Shown here: positions 36,025 through 45,475 of the stretch, piece by piece
Layout: each line of letters starts with the position of its first letter
How positions within the stretch are numbered: the first letter of the stretch is position 1
Source: Ruminococcus sp. AM36-2AA
GTDB taxonomy: Bacteria > Bacillota > Clostridia > Lachnospirales > Lachnospiraceae
DNA length: 60,288 nt
Assembly: GCF_003461955.1 (NCBI RefSeq)
Contig: NZ_QTYB01000007.1
Coordinates: forward strand, 154,888-215,175
Direction: 5' to 3'
The notes under the pieces: model-generated
Database searches by the model: none
The model's input: only the letters and a program-made list of their open reading frames with translations
What the model was told of the DNA's origin: nothing
Made by a program: the position numbers and the translations under genes

Positions 36025-37566
36025 TTATGCTCTGTGACCTCCGATCTGGTTGTTCCGCTCTATGGTTGTGGAACCTTCCTGTAAGCTGCTGCCTTTCAGT
36101 ATGGCATTTTTTCCGAATTTCTTTTTTACGGAAAGCATAGCTTCTTGGAGCTTTCGCTCTTTTTCCTGTTTTTCTTTTTCTGCTTTCTGTTCTGCCTCTG
36201 ACACTTCTGATTTAAGGTAATCCGTGAACAGATTCATCTGCTGATATACGGGCTCTGCCGCTGCCAGTTTTTCATCTGTGAGCTGATTGGCTGTGATATA
36301 GACACGCCGGATCAGAAGTGTTTTATCCGTGATACGCTCATACAGGTCAAGGACTGCCTTCATGATCGTTGATGTGGATGAGGTTGGATTGTCCAAATTT
36401 ACAGTTCCGTGACCATGTTTGGGAATTTTTCTTCCATAACGGTCTGTTTTTATTTCGCCCTGATATTTTTTCCTGCCGGAGGAAGATTTCAGATTGTCAA
36501 TATCGTAGCCTATGGTAAGGACTATCTGACTGGTTACCAGCCTTTTTTCCACAAGCTGAAGAACCAGCATGTCTGTCATTTCACGTACGATCAGTTTCGC
36601 CTGTTCAAAATCACTGGGACAGTGCAGTACCTGACCGGAACCGATGCTGTTTGTTTCCGGTTTGTAGGCTTTGATCAGATCCATGGTCACCGGTTCGTAT
36701 CCCCATGCATGATCAATCAGAAGTTCCGCGTTGATGCCGAATATTTTATAAAGAAGATCTTCATTATAGTAATCACGCACACCGCCCAAAGAGCATCTGG
36801 CAATGTCTCCCATCGTGTAAAGTCCTACTTCTTCCAGCTTCTTCCTGATTCCTGTGCCTACCCGCCAGAAATCTGTCAGCGGCCTGTGATCCCATAAAAG
36901 TTCCCGGTAGGACTGCTCCGTCAGTTCTGCGATACGCACACCATTTTCGTCTGGTGTTACATGTTTGGCCCCGATGTCCATGGCAATCTTACACAGATAA
37001 AGATTGGTTCCGATTCCGGCAGTTGCCGTGATCCCGGTCTCTTTCATTACATCGGAGATCATTTTTGCAGCAAGCTCTCTGGCTGTCATCTGATACATTC
37101 CAAGATAATGGGTGACGTCCATAAACACCTCATCTATGGAATAGACATGCATGTCCTCCGGTGCCAGATAACGGAGGTAAACGTTATAGATCCGGGTGCT
37201 GTAGTCCATGTACAACGCCATTCTCGGCGGTGCTGTCACATAGGAAACGGCCAGTTCCGGATGCGCTTTCAGTTCATCCGAAGACCAGGATTCTCCGGTA
37301 AAACATCTTCTTGGTGCTTTTGTGACACGTGCCTGATTGACTTCTTTTACACGCTGGACCACTTCAAAAAGTCTCGCTCTTCCTGGTATTCCATAGGCCT
37401 TCAAAGAAGGAGAAACTGCCAGGCAGATGGTCTTTTCAGTACGTTCTTTATCTGCCACAACAAGATTGGTGGTAAGTGGATTTAAGTTCCGCTCCTGACA
37501 TTCCACGGAAGCGTAGAATGATTTCAGATCGATGGCTATATAGATATGATCTTCTTTTTTATCCAT
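36025..37566 (-). CDS. Y-family DNA polymerase (UvrX/UmuC-type)
   Basis: A 513-residue translesion polymerase. The first catalytic Asp is in YIAIDLKSFYASVECQER and the acidic pair in MHVYSIDEVFMDVT. A helix-hairpin-helix thumb (FWRVGTGIRKKLEEVGLYTMGD) and little-finger domain follow. The C-terminal tail (about 455-513) is a charged helix. The partner YolD gene abuts it downstream. A LexA-like half-palindrome lies in the promoter, so induction by DNA damage is expected. Such polymerases are often carried on mobile elements, but nothing around it proves that here. Confidence 0.92.
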   Translation of the reverse strand: MDKKEDHIYIAIDLKSFYASVECQERNLNPLTTNLVVADKERTEKTICLAVSPSLKAYGIPGRARLFEVVQRVKEVNQARVTKAPRRCFTGESWSSDELKAHPELAVSYVTAPPRMALYMDYSTRIYNVYLRYLAPEDMHVYSIDEVFMDVTHYLGMYQMTARELAAKMISDVMKETGITATAGIGTNLYLCKIAMDIGAKHVTPDENGVRIAELTEQSYRELLWDHRPLTDFWRVGTGIRKKLEEVGLYTMGDIARCSLGGVRDYYNEDLLYKIFGINAELLIDHAWGYEPVTMDLIKAYKPETNSIGSGQVLHCPSDFEQAKLIVREMTDMLVLQLVEKRLVTSQIVLTIGYDIDNLKSSSGRKKYQGEIKTDRYGRKIPKHGHGTVNLDNPTSSTSTIMKAVLDLYERITDKTLLIRRVYITANQLTDEKLAAAEPVYQQMNLFTDYLKSEVSEAEQKAEKEKQEKERKLQEAMLSVKKKFGKNAILKGSSLQEGSTTIERNNQIGGHRA

Positions 37567-37592
37567 GGATACACCTCCGGAGTGTTTTCTTT

Positions 37593-37620
37593 TCTTATTA
37601 TACCAGAAAATTTGTTCGAT
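37593..37620 (-). promoter_or_regulatory. Promoter with LexA-like box for the polymerase operon
   Basis: On the minus strand CGAACAAATTTTC (complement of 37606-37618) resembles the Gram-positive SOS box CGAACnnnnGTTCG with one main mismatch in the second half. It lies directly upstream of an extended -10 box TGGTATAAT. LexA bound there would block the promoter. Confidence 0.55.
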
Positions 37621-37643
37621 TATAGGTCTTTTTCTTATTTTTA

Positions 37644-37683
37644 CATAAAAAACCTCCTCCGGTTTTTATTGCCGGAGGAGGTC
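37644..37683 (-). terminator. Terminator after fhs
   Basis: On the minus strand ACCTCCTCCGG pairs with CCGGAGGAGGT, followed by TTTTTTAT. It lies about 55 bases after the fhs stop. Confidence 0.9.
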
Positions 37684-37736
37684 TCTATCTGAATTCCCCT
37701 CAAAAATACTTTATAATTATATGTTTCCGGTTCTGC

Positions 37737-39422
37737 TTAGAACAGTCCTGTGATCTTACCGCTCTCATCTACGTCAATCTTGGTTGCAGCCGGCACTTTT
37801 GGAAGACCTGGCATGGTCATGATCTCACCTGTCAGTGCAACAATAAATCCTGCACCTGCGGAAATCTTAAGATTTCTTACTGTTACCTCGAAATCTGTCG
37901 GAGCACCAAGCTTTGTCTGGTCGTCTGTTAAGCTGTACTGGGTCTTAGCTACACAGATCGGGCAGTTGCCAAATCCAAGTGCCTCCAGCTGTTTCGCCTG
38001 CTTCTGGGCATTTGCTGTAAGAACCACTTTCTTTCCACCGTAAACCTTCTGTACGATCTGGTTCAGTTTGTCCTCAATGGAACCTTCCAGTTCGTATGCA
38101 TATGTGAAATCATTAGGCTCTTCAACCAGACGGAGAACTTCCTCAGCAAGCTTGATTCCGCCTTCGCCGCCTTTTGCCCATACCTCGGAAAGTGCAACGT
38201 TTACGCCAAGCTCCTTACATTTCGCTTCCACAAAATCAAGCTCTGCCTTGGTGTCGGTCGGGAATGCGTTGATAGCTACCACACATGGAAGCTTGTATAC
38301 ATTTTTGATATTGCTTACATGTTTCAGAAGGTTCGGGATACCTTTCTCAAGAGCCTCAAGGTTCTCGTTGTTGAGATCTGCTTTTGCAACACCACCGTTG
38401 TATTTCAGGGCACGTACAGTTGCTACGATAACAACAGCACTTGGTGTAAGTCCTGCCATACGGCACTTGATATCCAGGAACTTCTCAGCACCAAGGTCAG
38501 CACCGAAACCAGCCTCTGTGATGGCATAATCTGCAAGTTTCATAGCCATCTTTGTAGCGGTTACGGAGTTACATCCGTGAGCGATGTTTGCGAATGGTCC
38601 GCCATGAACAATGGCTGGAACATGCTCCAGTGTCTGAACAAGGTTTGGTTTCAGGGCATCTTTCAGAAGTGCTGTCATAGCACCCTCTGCATGAAGATCT
38701 CCTGCTGTTACCGGTTTCTGCTCGGAAACTTTGCCATAGGTGTATCCGATGATGATTCTGGAAAGTCTCTCTTTCAGGTCTTTGATATCGCTTGCAAGGC
38801 AGAGAACTGCCATAATCTCAGATGCAACTGTGATGTCGTATCCGTCTTCACGCGGCATACCGTTTGTTCTTCCGCCAAGTCCGTCTACTACATTACGAAG
38901 CTGACGGTCGTTCATATCCACACAACGTCTCCATGTGATCTTTCTCGGGTCGATGTTCAGCTCATTACCCTGGAAGATATGGTTGTCGATCATTGCAGCA
39001 AGAAGGTTGTTTGCTGCACCGATCGCATGGAAATCACCGGTAAAATGAAGGTTGATATCCTCCATAGGAACTACCTGTGCATAGCCGCCGCCTGCTGCAC
39101 CACCTTTGACACCGAATACCGGTCCCAGAGATGGCTCACGAAGAGCTACCATAACATTTTTTCCAAGTCTCTGCATTCCATCTGCAAGACCTACCGTTGT
39201 AGTTGTTTTTCCCTCACCTGCCGGTGTCGGGTTGATAGCTGTCACAAGAATCAGTTTGCCGTCTTTTTTGTCTGTTTCTTTCAGGAGATTATAGTCGATC
39301 TTTGCTTTGTATTTACCATACTGCTCCAGATATTTGTCATCAATACCTGCTTTCTCTGCAATCTTGGTAATTGGCTCCATTGTGCACTCCTGTGCAATCT
39401 CGATGTCACTTTTGAATCCCAT
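37737..39422 (-). CDS. fhs: Formate-tetrahydrofolate ligase
   Basis: A 561-residue enzyme that makes 10-formyl-tetrahydrofolate from formate, tetrahydrofolate and ATP, for purine synthesis and, in acetogens, the methyl branch of the Wood-Ljungdahl pathway. The nucleotide loop is in [20 protein letters not shown]; further signatures are [20 protein letters not shown] and [16 protein letters not shown]. The ATG at 39422 has an AAAGGAG ribosome-binding site; the frame upstream to 39554 is riboswitch RNA. A ZTP riboswitch precedes it, so expression should rise when 10-formyl-folate is short. Confidence 0.96.
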   Translation of the reverse strand: MGFKSDIEIAQECTMEPITKIAEKAGIDDKYLEQYGKYKAKIDYNLLKETDKKDGKLILVTAINPTPAGEGKTTTTVGLADGMQRLGKNVMVALREPSLGPVFGVKGGAAGGGYAQVVPMEDINLHFTGDFHAIGAANNLLAAMIDNHIFQGNELNIDPRKITWRRCVDMNDRQLRNVVDGLGGRTNGMPREDGYDITVASEIMAVLCLASDIKDLKERLSRIIIGYTYGKVSEQKPVTAGDLHAEGAMTALLKDALKPNLVQTLEHVPAIVHGGPFANIAHGCNSVTATKMAMKLADYAITEAGFGADLGAEKFLDIKCRMAGLTPSAVVIVATVRALKYNGGVAKADLNNENLEALEKGIPNLLKHVSNIKNVYKLPCVVAINAFPTDTKAELDFVEAKCKELGVNVALSEVWAKGGEGGIKLAEEVLRLVEEPNDFTYAYELEGSIEDKLNQIVQKVYGGKKVVLTANAQKQAKQLEALGFGNCPICVAKTQYSLTDDQTKLGAPTDFEVTVRNLKISAGAGFIVALTGEIMTMPGLPKVPAATKIDVDESGKITGLF

Positions 39423-39469
39423 AATGTTCTCCTTTCTCCGCTGCAACCGTCTGCATCTTTTATCCCATA

Positions 39470-39580
39470 AAAAAGAGCAGTATCTGAATTTTTTCAAATA
39501 CTGCCCAGACGGTCGACTCATCGAATCTCCGGCTCCCTCGTGGTTATCCCACAACTCCGTCAGTCACCGAAGACTTTATT
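39470..39580 (-). ncRNA. ZTP riboswitch (pfl motif) with terminator
   Basis: On the minus strand the aptamer (about 39502-39580) shows GACTGACGG, a GTGG...CCAC stem, GGGAGCC and the conserved 3' block GACCGTCTGGGC, the hallmarks of the pfl/ZTP class. It is followed by a terminator (CAGTATTTGA / AGATACTG plus T-run, about 39470-39507). ZTP or ZMP accumulates when 10-formyl-tetrahydrofolate is limiting, and fhs is a classic target gene. Confidence 0.92.
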
Positions 39581-39755
39581 AATTTGATGATTGAATACTA
39601 ACATATTTATTAGTACTTGTCAAGAAATTATCAAATTATTTTTTCACTTTTAAAGTGAGCTAAGTCTAATTTTCTGAATCATTTCAGTTTTCCGTACTAT
39701 TCATCAGATACTGAATGTTATAAGGAAAATTCTATTTTTCGTCAATTAACGTAAT

Positions 39756-40631
39756 TCATGTCTGATCTTTGCCTGCAAAACCACACCGGATCGCCTGTGT
39801 CGGACATATCTTTTTACACCTTCCACATCGGATGCACTCTGCACTGTTAGGATCCTCTGTCGGATCAACCTCCATCTGGCAGATATTTCTGCATTTTCCG
39901 CAGTGAACACATTTTTCTTTCTCTACTCTGTAACGAAAAACGGAAACTTTATTAAATACCGAATAAAAAGCTCCCAGCGGGCAGATATACTTACAGAATG
40001 GCCGGTATATCATAATTGATAAGATAATGGTGATCACCAGGATCGTATTTTTCCACATGTACAGCCAGCCTACTGCACTTCGCATGGATTTGTTCAGCAG
40101 CACCAGCGGGATACCTCCCTCCAGCGTTCCTGCCGGGCAGATCAGCTTGCAGAAATATGGTGCTCCCTGGCCCATGATATCTACTACAAACATGGGAAGT
40201 AGGATCACAAATACAAGAAAGATCACATATTTCAGTTTTCGCAGAAGCTTGTCTCCCCGAAATGTCCGGATCTTCTTTGGAAAAGGAATCTTGTTCAACA
40301 GATCCTGGATCAGTCCAAAGGGGCAGAGAAATCCGCACACCAGTCTTCCAAGCAACGCTCCCACAAAGATCAGAAATCCAGCTACATAATATGCCATCTT
40401 GAAGTTCCAGCTTCCGATCACAGCCTGAAGGGAACCAATGGGACAGGCCCCTCTTGCTCCGGGGCAGGAATAACAGTTCAGCCCCGGAACACAGACATTT
40501 TTCATTTTTCCGGTATAGATCTTTCCAGTCACAAAACCTGATATGTGACTGTTTGTAAGGGCCGCCCACAATGCCTGGATCCCATGCCGCGGCCATTCAT
40601 TTATTTTCATCTTCTTATTATCCAATGCCAA
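39756..40631 (-). CDS. Membrane 4Fe-4S protein, NapH/CcoG-like
   Basis: A 291-residue membrane ferredoxin. Membrane segments alternate with cysteine motifs: CYSCPGARGACPIG near residue 55, CGFLCPFGLIQD, CPAG and CKYICPLGAFYS. Two 4Fe-4S clusters follow at the C-terminus (CVHCGKCRNICQ and CIRCGRCKKICP). Such proteins pass electrons across or along the membrane. I use the TTG at 40631, which has GGAG 5 bases upstream and overlaps the preceding small gene; an ATG at 40610 is the alternative. Its operon partners are a CXXC mini-protein and a thioredoxin-fold lipoprotein-like protein. Confidence 0.88.
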   Translation of the reverse strand: MALDNKKMKINEWPRHGIQALWAALTNSHISGFVTGKIYTGKMKNVCVPGLNCYSCPGARGACPIGSLQAVIGSWNFKMAYYVAGFLIFVGALLGRLVCGFLCPFGLIQDLLNKIPFPKKIRTFRGDKLLRKLKYVIFLVFVILLPMFVVDIMGQGAPYFCKLICPAGTLEGGIPLVLLNKSMRSAVGWLYMWKNTILVITIILSIMIYRPFCKYICPLGAFYSVFNKVSVFRYRVEKEKCVHCGKCRNICQMEVDPTEDPNSAECIRCGRCKKICPTQAIRCGFAGKDQT

Positions 40632-40785
40632 TACACTCCATACAGATGTTGATCGCTTTTGTAAAAACTACAGATGCCTCACCTCTGTAGATTCCCAGTA
40701 TCATCAGTAAAATTCCCAAAACTGCCAGAGCAGGTCCGATCCACCTGGATTCTGTTATTTTCCGAATCATTTTTCCACTCTCCAT
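40618..40785 (-). CDS. CD1871A-type CXXC motif mini-protein
   Basis: A 55-residue protein too short for routine ORF calling. It has one membrane helix (about 15-33) and ends VVFTKAINICMECIGIG with a CxxC motif. This matches the small CD1871A family found between thioredoxin-fold and 4Fe-4S proteins in Clostridia. It starts 12 bases after the upstream stop and overlaps the downstream ferredoxin start, so all three are coupled. An internal ATG at 40770 with GGAG 9 bases upstream is an alternative start. It may relay electrons or disulfides; this is inference from position. Confidence 0.8.
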   Translation of the reverse strand: MESGKMIRKITESRWIGPALAVLGILLMILGIYRGEASVVFTKAINICMECIGIG

Positions 40786-40797
40786 AATAATCATCTT

Positions 40798-41946
40798 TTA
40801 CTTTGAAACGTTTTTAAGCTCTTTTTCCACGATTTCCTTCCATTCGTCCAGTGTATGGCTTCCTGTATAGGTATCGCCTACAATATTTCCATCTTTGTCA
40901 ACAAAAAATGTTTCAGGAAATGCGGAAATCCCCTGCAGACGGCCGTTCATCATAGTAGTATCCGGTATCAGGAACGGATACTCTGCTTTTGTTTTTTCCT
41001 GAAGAATGCCAGCTTTTTTTACAGCCTCCTCGTCCTGATTTCCCTTTTCATCTGTAGTATCAAGCACCACACCTGCTACTCCGACGCCTTTCTCTTTCAT
41101 TTCTTTATAGAGCTCCTGAAGTTCCGGAATCTCTTTTACGCATGGTGAGCACCAGGTTGTAAAAACATTTACCAACGTCAGGTCATAGTCACTGAACACT
41201 TTTTCTGTATATGTTTTTCCATCTATTCCTGTTGTTTCAAATTTTCCTACAGATTTTACATCCTCCGGGTTGCTGCTGGTATCCTGTGGCTGGTCAAACA
41301 CGGAAATATTCTGATACGGTGTCATTTCCGTAATATCGGTTTTGATCTTTTCCAGCTCCTTTGTCAGCTTTTCATCTGCATCTTTGTTGGTGCTCAGATA
41401 ATATTTGTATTTCCCGTCACTGCTGCTTCCAAGCTCTTTATGCTCTGTACAGCCGGTGATCTCATCCAGCTTTTTCTGTGAAGCTTCGTCATAAACGCCA
41501 ATTGTACCGATTCTGTCCAGACCTGCCACCCAGTCGTCATATCCTGTTCCCATCTTCTGTATTTCGGCATTTTTCTGTTCCTCTGTCATTTTGCTCCAGC
41601 TTACGTAGGCATATGTCACTGCATTGGTCTGATTCTCAAAATCTTCCGTAGTAAGCATTGCAATGCTCTGATCCTTGATCTGATTTAACAGCTCCTTCGA
41701 AAGTGAAAGCTTCAGTCCCAGAAACGGATATTCATAAGAATCCTGTGCCTTGCAGGTTACGTCGGAAGGCTTAAATGTACCTGCTACCAGATCTGATGAA
41801 ACTGCCTCTCCATCCACCGCCATTGCCTCTCCGATATCTGCTGTTTCCGTGCTCTCTGCCGCTGTTACCGGCACACTTCCTAATGCAGATATTCCTAATA
41901 CCGCTGCTGCCATAAGTGCTGTTATTTTCTGTGTTCTTAATTTCAT
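40798..41946 (-). CDS. Secreted TlpA-like thioredoxin-fold protein
   Basis: A 382-residue exported protein. A signal peptide (about 1-30, ending near VTAAE) has no lipobox Cys. A novel N-terminal region (about 60-230) contains a lysine-rich helical domain, and the C-terminal domain (about 240-382) is a TlpA/ResA-type thioredoxin fold with active site FTTWCSPCVKEIPEL and cis-Pro region ISAFPETFF. It probably reduces extracytoplasmic disulfides with electrons from the membrane ferredoxin encoded downstream. A divergent two-component system is likely to regulate it. Confidence 0.85.
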   Translation of the reverse strand: MKLRTQKITALMAAAVLGISALGSVPVTAAESTETADIGEAMAVDGEAVSSDLVAGTFKPSDVTCKAQDSYEYPFLGLKLSLSKELLNQIKDQSIAMLTTEDFENQTNAVTYAYVSWSKMTEEQKNAEIQKMGTGYDDWVAGLDRIGTIGVYDEASQKKLDEITGCTEHKELGSSSDGKYKYYLSTNKDADEKLTKELEKIKTDITEMTPYQNISVFDQPQDTSSNPEDVKSVGKFETTGIDGKTYTEKVFSDYDLTLVNVFTTWCSPCVKEIPELQELYKEMKEKGVGVAGVVLDTTDEKGNQDEEAVKKAGILQEKTKAEYPFLIPDTTMMNGRLQGISAFPETFFVDKDGNIVGDTYTGSHTLDEWKEIVEKELKNVSK

Positions 41947-42151
41947 TGTTTATATTCTCCCTTCTGATATCACCGGCCCATATCCGGAACCGACGTATAT
42001 TTTATATGTAAATCTTGCTCTCTGTAGCCTTACTATATCATCCCCTGTATAAAATCTCTGTTAAGAAGTGAAAAAATTTACAGGAATTTTATGCTATACA
42101 TGATATGATAGATAACAAAGCAAAATCAACTGTTTTTTAGGAGAATTTATT

Positions 42152-42829
42152 ATGCATATATTGATAATCGAAGATGAAAAGCAGCTCTGCCAGTCTATTG
42201 CGGAGGGACTTCGCATGGATGGCTATGAAGCGGACACATGTTTTGACGGGGATGAAGGACTGGAATTATGTCTGGTGGAAAATTATGATCTCATCCTTCT
42301 TGATCTGAACCTTCCAGGCGTTGATGGTCTGGAAATCCTGCGCCAGTTTCGGGAATCCGATACTTCCACTCCCGTTTTGATCCTCTCTGCCAGAGGACAG
42401 ATCCAGGACAAGGTTGAAGGGCTTGATCTCGGTGCCAATGACTATCTCACAAAGCCTTTTCATTTTGAAGAGCTGGAGGCACGGATCCGAAGTCTGACAC
42501 GAAGGAAATTTATCCAGCAGGACGTATGTCTGCAATGCGGACGTATCAGCTTTGATACCCGTACAAGAAAGGCCAGTGTCGATGGACTTCCCCTTTCTCT
42601 GACCCGAAAGGAAAGTTCTCTTCTGGAATATTTCCTTCTTCATCAGAACCGTATCATAAGTCCGGAAGAAATGATCGAGCATATCTGGGACGGAAGCGTC
42701 AACAGTCTCAGCAATTCCATTCGTGTCCACATTTCTTCTCTTCGAAAAAAGCTGCGCACGGCTCTCGGCTTTGATCCGATACAGAATAAGATCGGCCAGG
42801 GTTACATTTTAACGGAGGATATGCAATGA
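42152..42829 (+). CDS. Response regulator, OmpR family
   Basis: A 225-residue regulator with receiver motifs IIEDEKQL, LLDLNLPGVDG (phospho-acceptor Asp) and YLTKPFHFEELEARIR, then a winged helix ending NKIGQGYIL. An RBS-like TTTTAGGAG lies upstream of the ATG. It overlaps the following kinase gene by 4 bases and is divergent from the TlpA-ferredoxin operon. The 205-base intergenic region should hold binding sites for both directions; I see AT-rich sequence but no repeat I would vouch for. Confidence 0.93.
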   Translation: MHILIIEDEKQLCQSIAEGLRMDGYEADTCFDGDEGLELCLVENYDLILLDLNLPGVDGLEILRQFRESDTSTPVLILSARGQIQDKVEGLDLGANDYLTKPFHFEELEARIRSLTRRKFIQQDVCLQCGRISFDTRTRKASVDGLPLSLTRKESSLLEYFLLHQNRIISPEEMIEHIWDGSVNSLSNSIRVHISSLRKKLRTALGFDPIQNKIGQGYILTEDMQ

Positions 42830-43992
42830 AAAAAATAACCGGAAAGCTATCTCTTCAATGGCGTCTGACACTGATCACCGCGCTGCTTATGACAGTCACC
42901 TGCATTCTGATGTATTTTTTTATCAGCCAGTCTGCAGTTGCCGGAATGGAGAATCTGGGAGATTACATGATACGGATCGATAACACAGACTCTGCTCCCA
43001 TCACCTTTAATATGGATCCCTCCGTCTTATTTCCGGAGCTTTCCGATCAGCTGCAGCTAACAAAAAAACTGTTTCTCACCAAAGGACTCATGGTAACAGG
43101 GATCATCATCCTTCTCAGCAGCATCTGCACTTATTTTATCAGCCGTCAGGCATTACTTCCGCTTCGCAGACTCAGCCAGGAGGTAAACCAAATAGAGGTC
43201 CAGAACCTTTCAGAGGCTCTGGAAGTTCCTGCTACCAATGACGAGATTTCCCGCCTGACCATTTCATTTAACAAAATGCTCGCACGCCTGGATGAGGCAT
43301 TTACTGCCCAGAAGCAGTTTTCTGCCAATGCAGCCCATGAGCTTAGGACTCCTCTTGCCGTTATCCAGACAAATCTGGAGGTTTTTGCCCGCAGGGAAGC
43401 ACCTGCTTTAAAGGATTATCAGGAGATTTTTGCCATGCTCCAGGAACAGACCGGGCGACTTTCCCATCTGGCTGAAATCCTCCTGGATATGACCGGTGTA
43501 CAGACTGTTGAACGTTCCGAAAGGATCTCTCTGGCAGCACTGACGGATGAGGTTTTCTGCGACCTGGCTTCTGTAGCGGAACAGAAGGATGTTGAACTGA
43601 TCCAACAGGAAGGGGACTGCATTATTACCGGAAGCTATCTGCTGCTGTATCGCGCTGTGTACAATCTTGTGGAAAATGCGATCAAATACAATCACTCCGG
43701 TGGAAAAGTAACCGTAAATATCCATCCTTCCGAAGAAATAACAGATACATCCACCTCTGTCAATTACGTCTTTCTTGAAGTCTCCGACACCGGAATCGGC
43801 ATTCCTCCTGAATATCAGGAAAAAATCTTCACCCCGTTCTTCCGTGTAGACAAATCAAGAAGCCGTGCTATGGGAGGTGCCGGCCTGGGGCTTGCACTTG
43901 TCAGTGAAATTGTCAGACAGCATAACGGACAGGTAAAAGTACTGGAAAGCAGCAAAAAAGGCAGCATGATTGCAATTATTCTGCCAGTCTGA
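42826..43992 (+). CDS. Sensor histidine kinase
   Basis: A 388-residue kinase with a first membrane helix at about 12-32, a short outside loop, a second helix near 90-108, a HAMP-like linker, the phospho-acceptor box FSANAAHELRTPLAVI and an ATP domain ending in MGGAGLGLALVSE. The short periplasmic loop (about 55 residues) limits direct ligand sensing. Its redox-type neighbours suggest thiol or envelope stress as the signal, but this is inference. Confidence 0.92.
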   Translation: MKKITGKLSLQWRLTLITALLMTVTCILMYFFISQSAVAGMENLGDYMIRIDNTDSAPITFNMDPSVLFPELSDQLQLTKKLFLTKGLMVTGIIILLSSICTYFISRQALLPLRRLSQEVNQIEVQNLSEALEVPATNDEISRLTISFNKMLARLDEAFTAQKQFSANAAHELRTPLAVIQTNLEVFARREAPALKDYQEIFAMLQEQTGRLSHLAEILLDMTGVQTVERSERISLAALTDEVFCDLASVAEQKDVELIQQEGDCIITGSYLLLYRAVYNLVENAIKYNHSGGKVTVNIHPSEEITDTSTSVNYVFLEVSDTGIGIPPEYQEKIFTPFFRVDKSRSRAMGGAGLGLALVSEIVRQHNGQVKVLESSKKGSMIAIILPV

Positions 43993-44014
43993 ACATGTTT
44001 GTATTACATTTACT

Positions 44015-44230
44015 TTATATGCTCATGAACGCAATCGCTTTGCGATCTGCGTTCAAATCCGAGTATATTTTCTCAACAATACTGTCTGTATCCATTTCGC
44101 AGGTAATAGCCTGTTCCCTGAGAACTGAAGAAAAATCTTTTTCTCTCCACCATCTGCGCATATCTTTTTCACCAAATTCTCTGTTTCTTGTATTATGTCG
44201 TCTCACGGTTTCTTCAAACGACAGATCAAA
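44015..44230 (-). pseudogene. C-terminal remnant of a P-loop kinase, cut by the IS element
   Basis: The minus-strand frame begins right at the IS tip as FDLSFEETVRRHNTR and continues FGEKDMRRWWREKDFSSVLRE and a final helix. FEETVRRH and the MRxWW..KD pattern fit the C-terminal third of small zeta-toxin/chloramphenicol-phosphotransferase-like kinases. The P-loop part is not found on the far side of the element, where a terminator lies instead. The gene was therefore broken by more than a simple insertion. Confidence 0.6.
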
Positions 44231-44385
44231 TTGACACTCCCCACAGCTAAAGCAGGGGGATTCTTGCTTCTCCCACTACTGCATTGGCAAACACCTTACG
44301 GTACTGCAATGTCTTACACAGTGTCCACAAGCTATATTTATACTGTTCCCGTATGCCCTACGGTACAGTTTTTATCTTTATGCAG
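44231..44385 (-). ncRNA. Omega RNA (right-end RNA) of TnpB
   Basis: After the tnpB stop, 147 non-coding bases fold into several hairpins (for example CTGTACCG...CGGGAACAG and GCATTGG-type stems). They end with GCAAGAATCCCCC, a hairpin and TCAA at the element tip. This is the usual place of the guide RNA scaffold. The guide would be the flanking sequence from 44230 downward, TTTGATCTGTCGTTTGAAGA, which is the kinase remnant. Confidence 0.65.
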
Positions 44386-45475
44386 ACTGCATCTGCAGTC
44401 CTTTTTTCAGAATATTGATACTTGCATTCGTATCCCGGTCATGAACCGCATGGCATTTGGGACACTCCCAGATACGAATGCCCAGATTTTTTATCCGTGG
44501 ATTTCTGTTGCCACAACAGCTGCAGGTCTGACTGCTCGGATACATCGTTGGTACTCTGTGAATTTCATTTCCATACCAGCCAGCTTTATATTCCAGCATT
44601 TCAAAAAATTTTGCCCAGGAAACACTCGCTATCGATTTTGACAGTTTATGATTCCGGATCATCCCCTTAACATTCAGATCTTCAATACAGATGGTTTGGT
44701 TTTCACGCACCAGCATCGTTGACTGTTTCTGCAGGAAATCATTCCGCTGATTGGTTACTTTCTCATACACTCTTGCCACCCTGATCCGCTGCTTCTCGCG
44801 GTTATGGGAATCTTTTTGTTTTCGGGAAAGCCTGCGCTGTTCTCTTATGAGTTTTCGCATTGAGCGTTCCAGATATCTGGGATTTGATACCGTATTTCCA
44901 TTACTGTCGGAGTAGAACGCTTTGATTCCGACATCAATCCCTATCGTTCCGCCAGCATTTGAGCGTGGTTCCGGTTCAAAATCAACATTTAAAACCGCAA
45001 AATATTTTCCAGCCGGTGTGTGCTCAATGATCACGTGATTAATCTTTTCCACTTCCATCGACTGCCGTATTTTAACAAATCCAAGTTTCGGAAGTTTGAT
45101 ATATCTTCCCACAATACGAATATTATCTTTTTGATTTACCGTTCTGTATGACTGGAACCGGTTATGTTTACTTTTGAAGGTTGGATAGGAAGCCCGTTTC
45201 TGAAAGAAATTCACAAATCCCCGGTCGAGATCCCGCAAAGACTGCTGTAATGCAATGGAATCTGCTGCTTTCAGAAAGGCAAACTCCTCTTGCTTTTTCA
45301 ATTCAGTCAGCATGGCGGAAGTCTGGGAATAGCCGATCTTTTCCCCATTTTCATAGCCTTCCTTACGCATGGCAAGTCCCCGGTTGTAGATGAACCGGCA
45401 GCATCCCAGGGTCTGATGGATGAAGTTTTTCTGTTCTCTGTTCGGGTAGATCCTGAATTTAATTCCTTTTTGCAT
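44378..45475 (-). CDS. tnpB: RNA-guided endonuclease TnpB
   Basis: A 365-residue TnpB, ancestor-type of Cas12. The RuvC acidic residues are visible in IGIDVGIKAFYSD, ICIEDLNVKGM and HDRDTNASINIL. The zinc-finger cysteines lie in CSCCGNRNPRIKN and WECPKC. The N-terminal GCCRFIYNRGLAMR pattern is typical. The reading frame is intact, so it may still cut DNA. It starts where tnpA ends (TAATG). Confidence 0.95.
   Translation of the reverse strand: MQKGIKFRIYPNREQKNFIHQTLGCCRFIYNRGLAMRKEGYENGEKIGYSQTSAMLTELKKQEEFAFLKAADSIALQQSLRDLDRGFVNFFQKRASYPTFKSKHNRFQSYRTVNQKDNIRIVGRYIKLPKLGFVKIRQSMEVEKINHVIIEHTPAGKYFAVLNVDFEPEPRSNAGGTIGIDVGIKAFYSDSNGNTVSNPRYLERSMRKLIREQRRLSRKQKDSHNREKQRIRVARVYEKVTNQRNDFLQKQSTMLVRENQTICIEDLNVKGMIRNHKLSKSIASVSWAKFFEMLEYKAGWYGNEIHRVPTMYPSSQTCSCCGNRNPRIKNLGIRIWECPKCHAVHDRDTNASINILKKGLQMQSA

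Noticed and set aside
38319..39470. 383-residue plus-strand frame antisense to fhs
   Set aside because: It mirrors codon structure of fhs, is rich in Cys/Ser as antisense frames are, and has no family match; the same holds for other long frames opposite clpB, bioB and pdxS.
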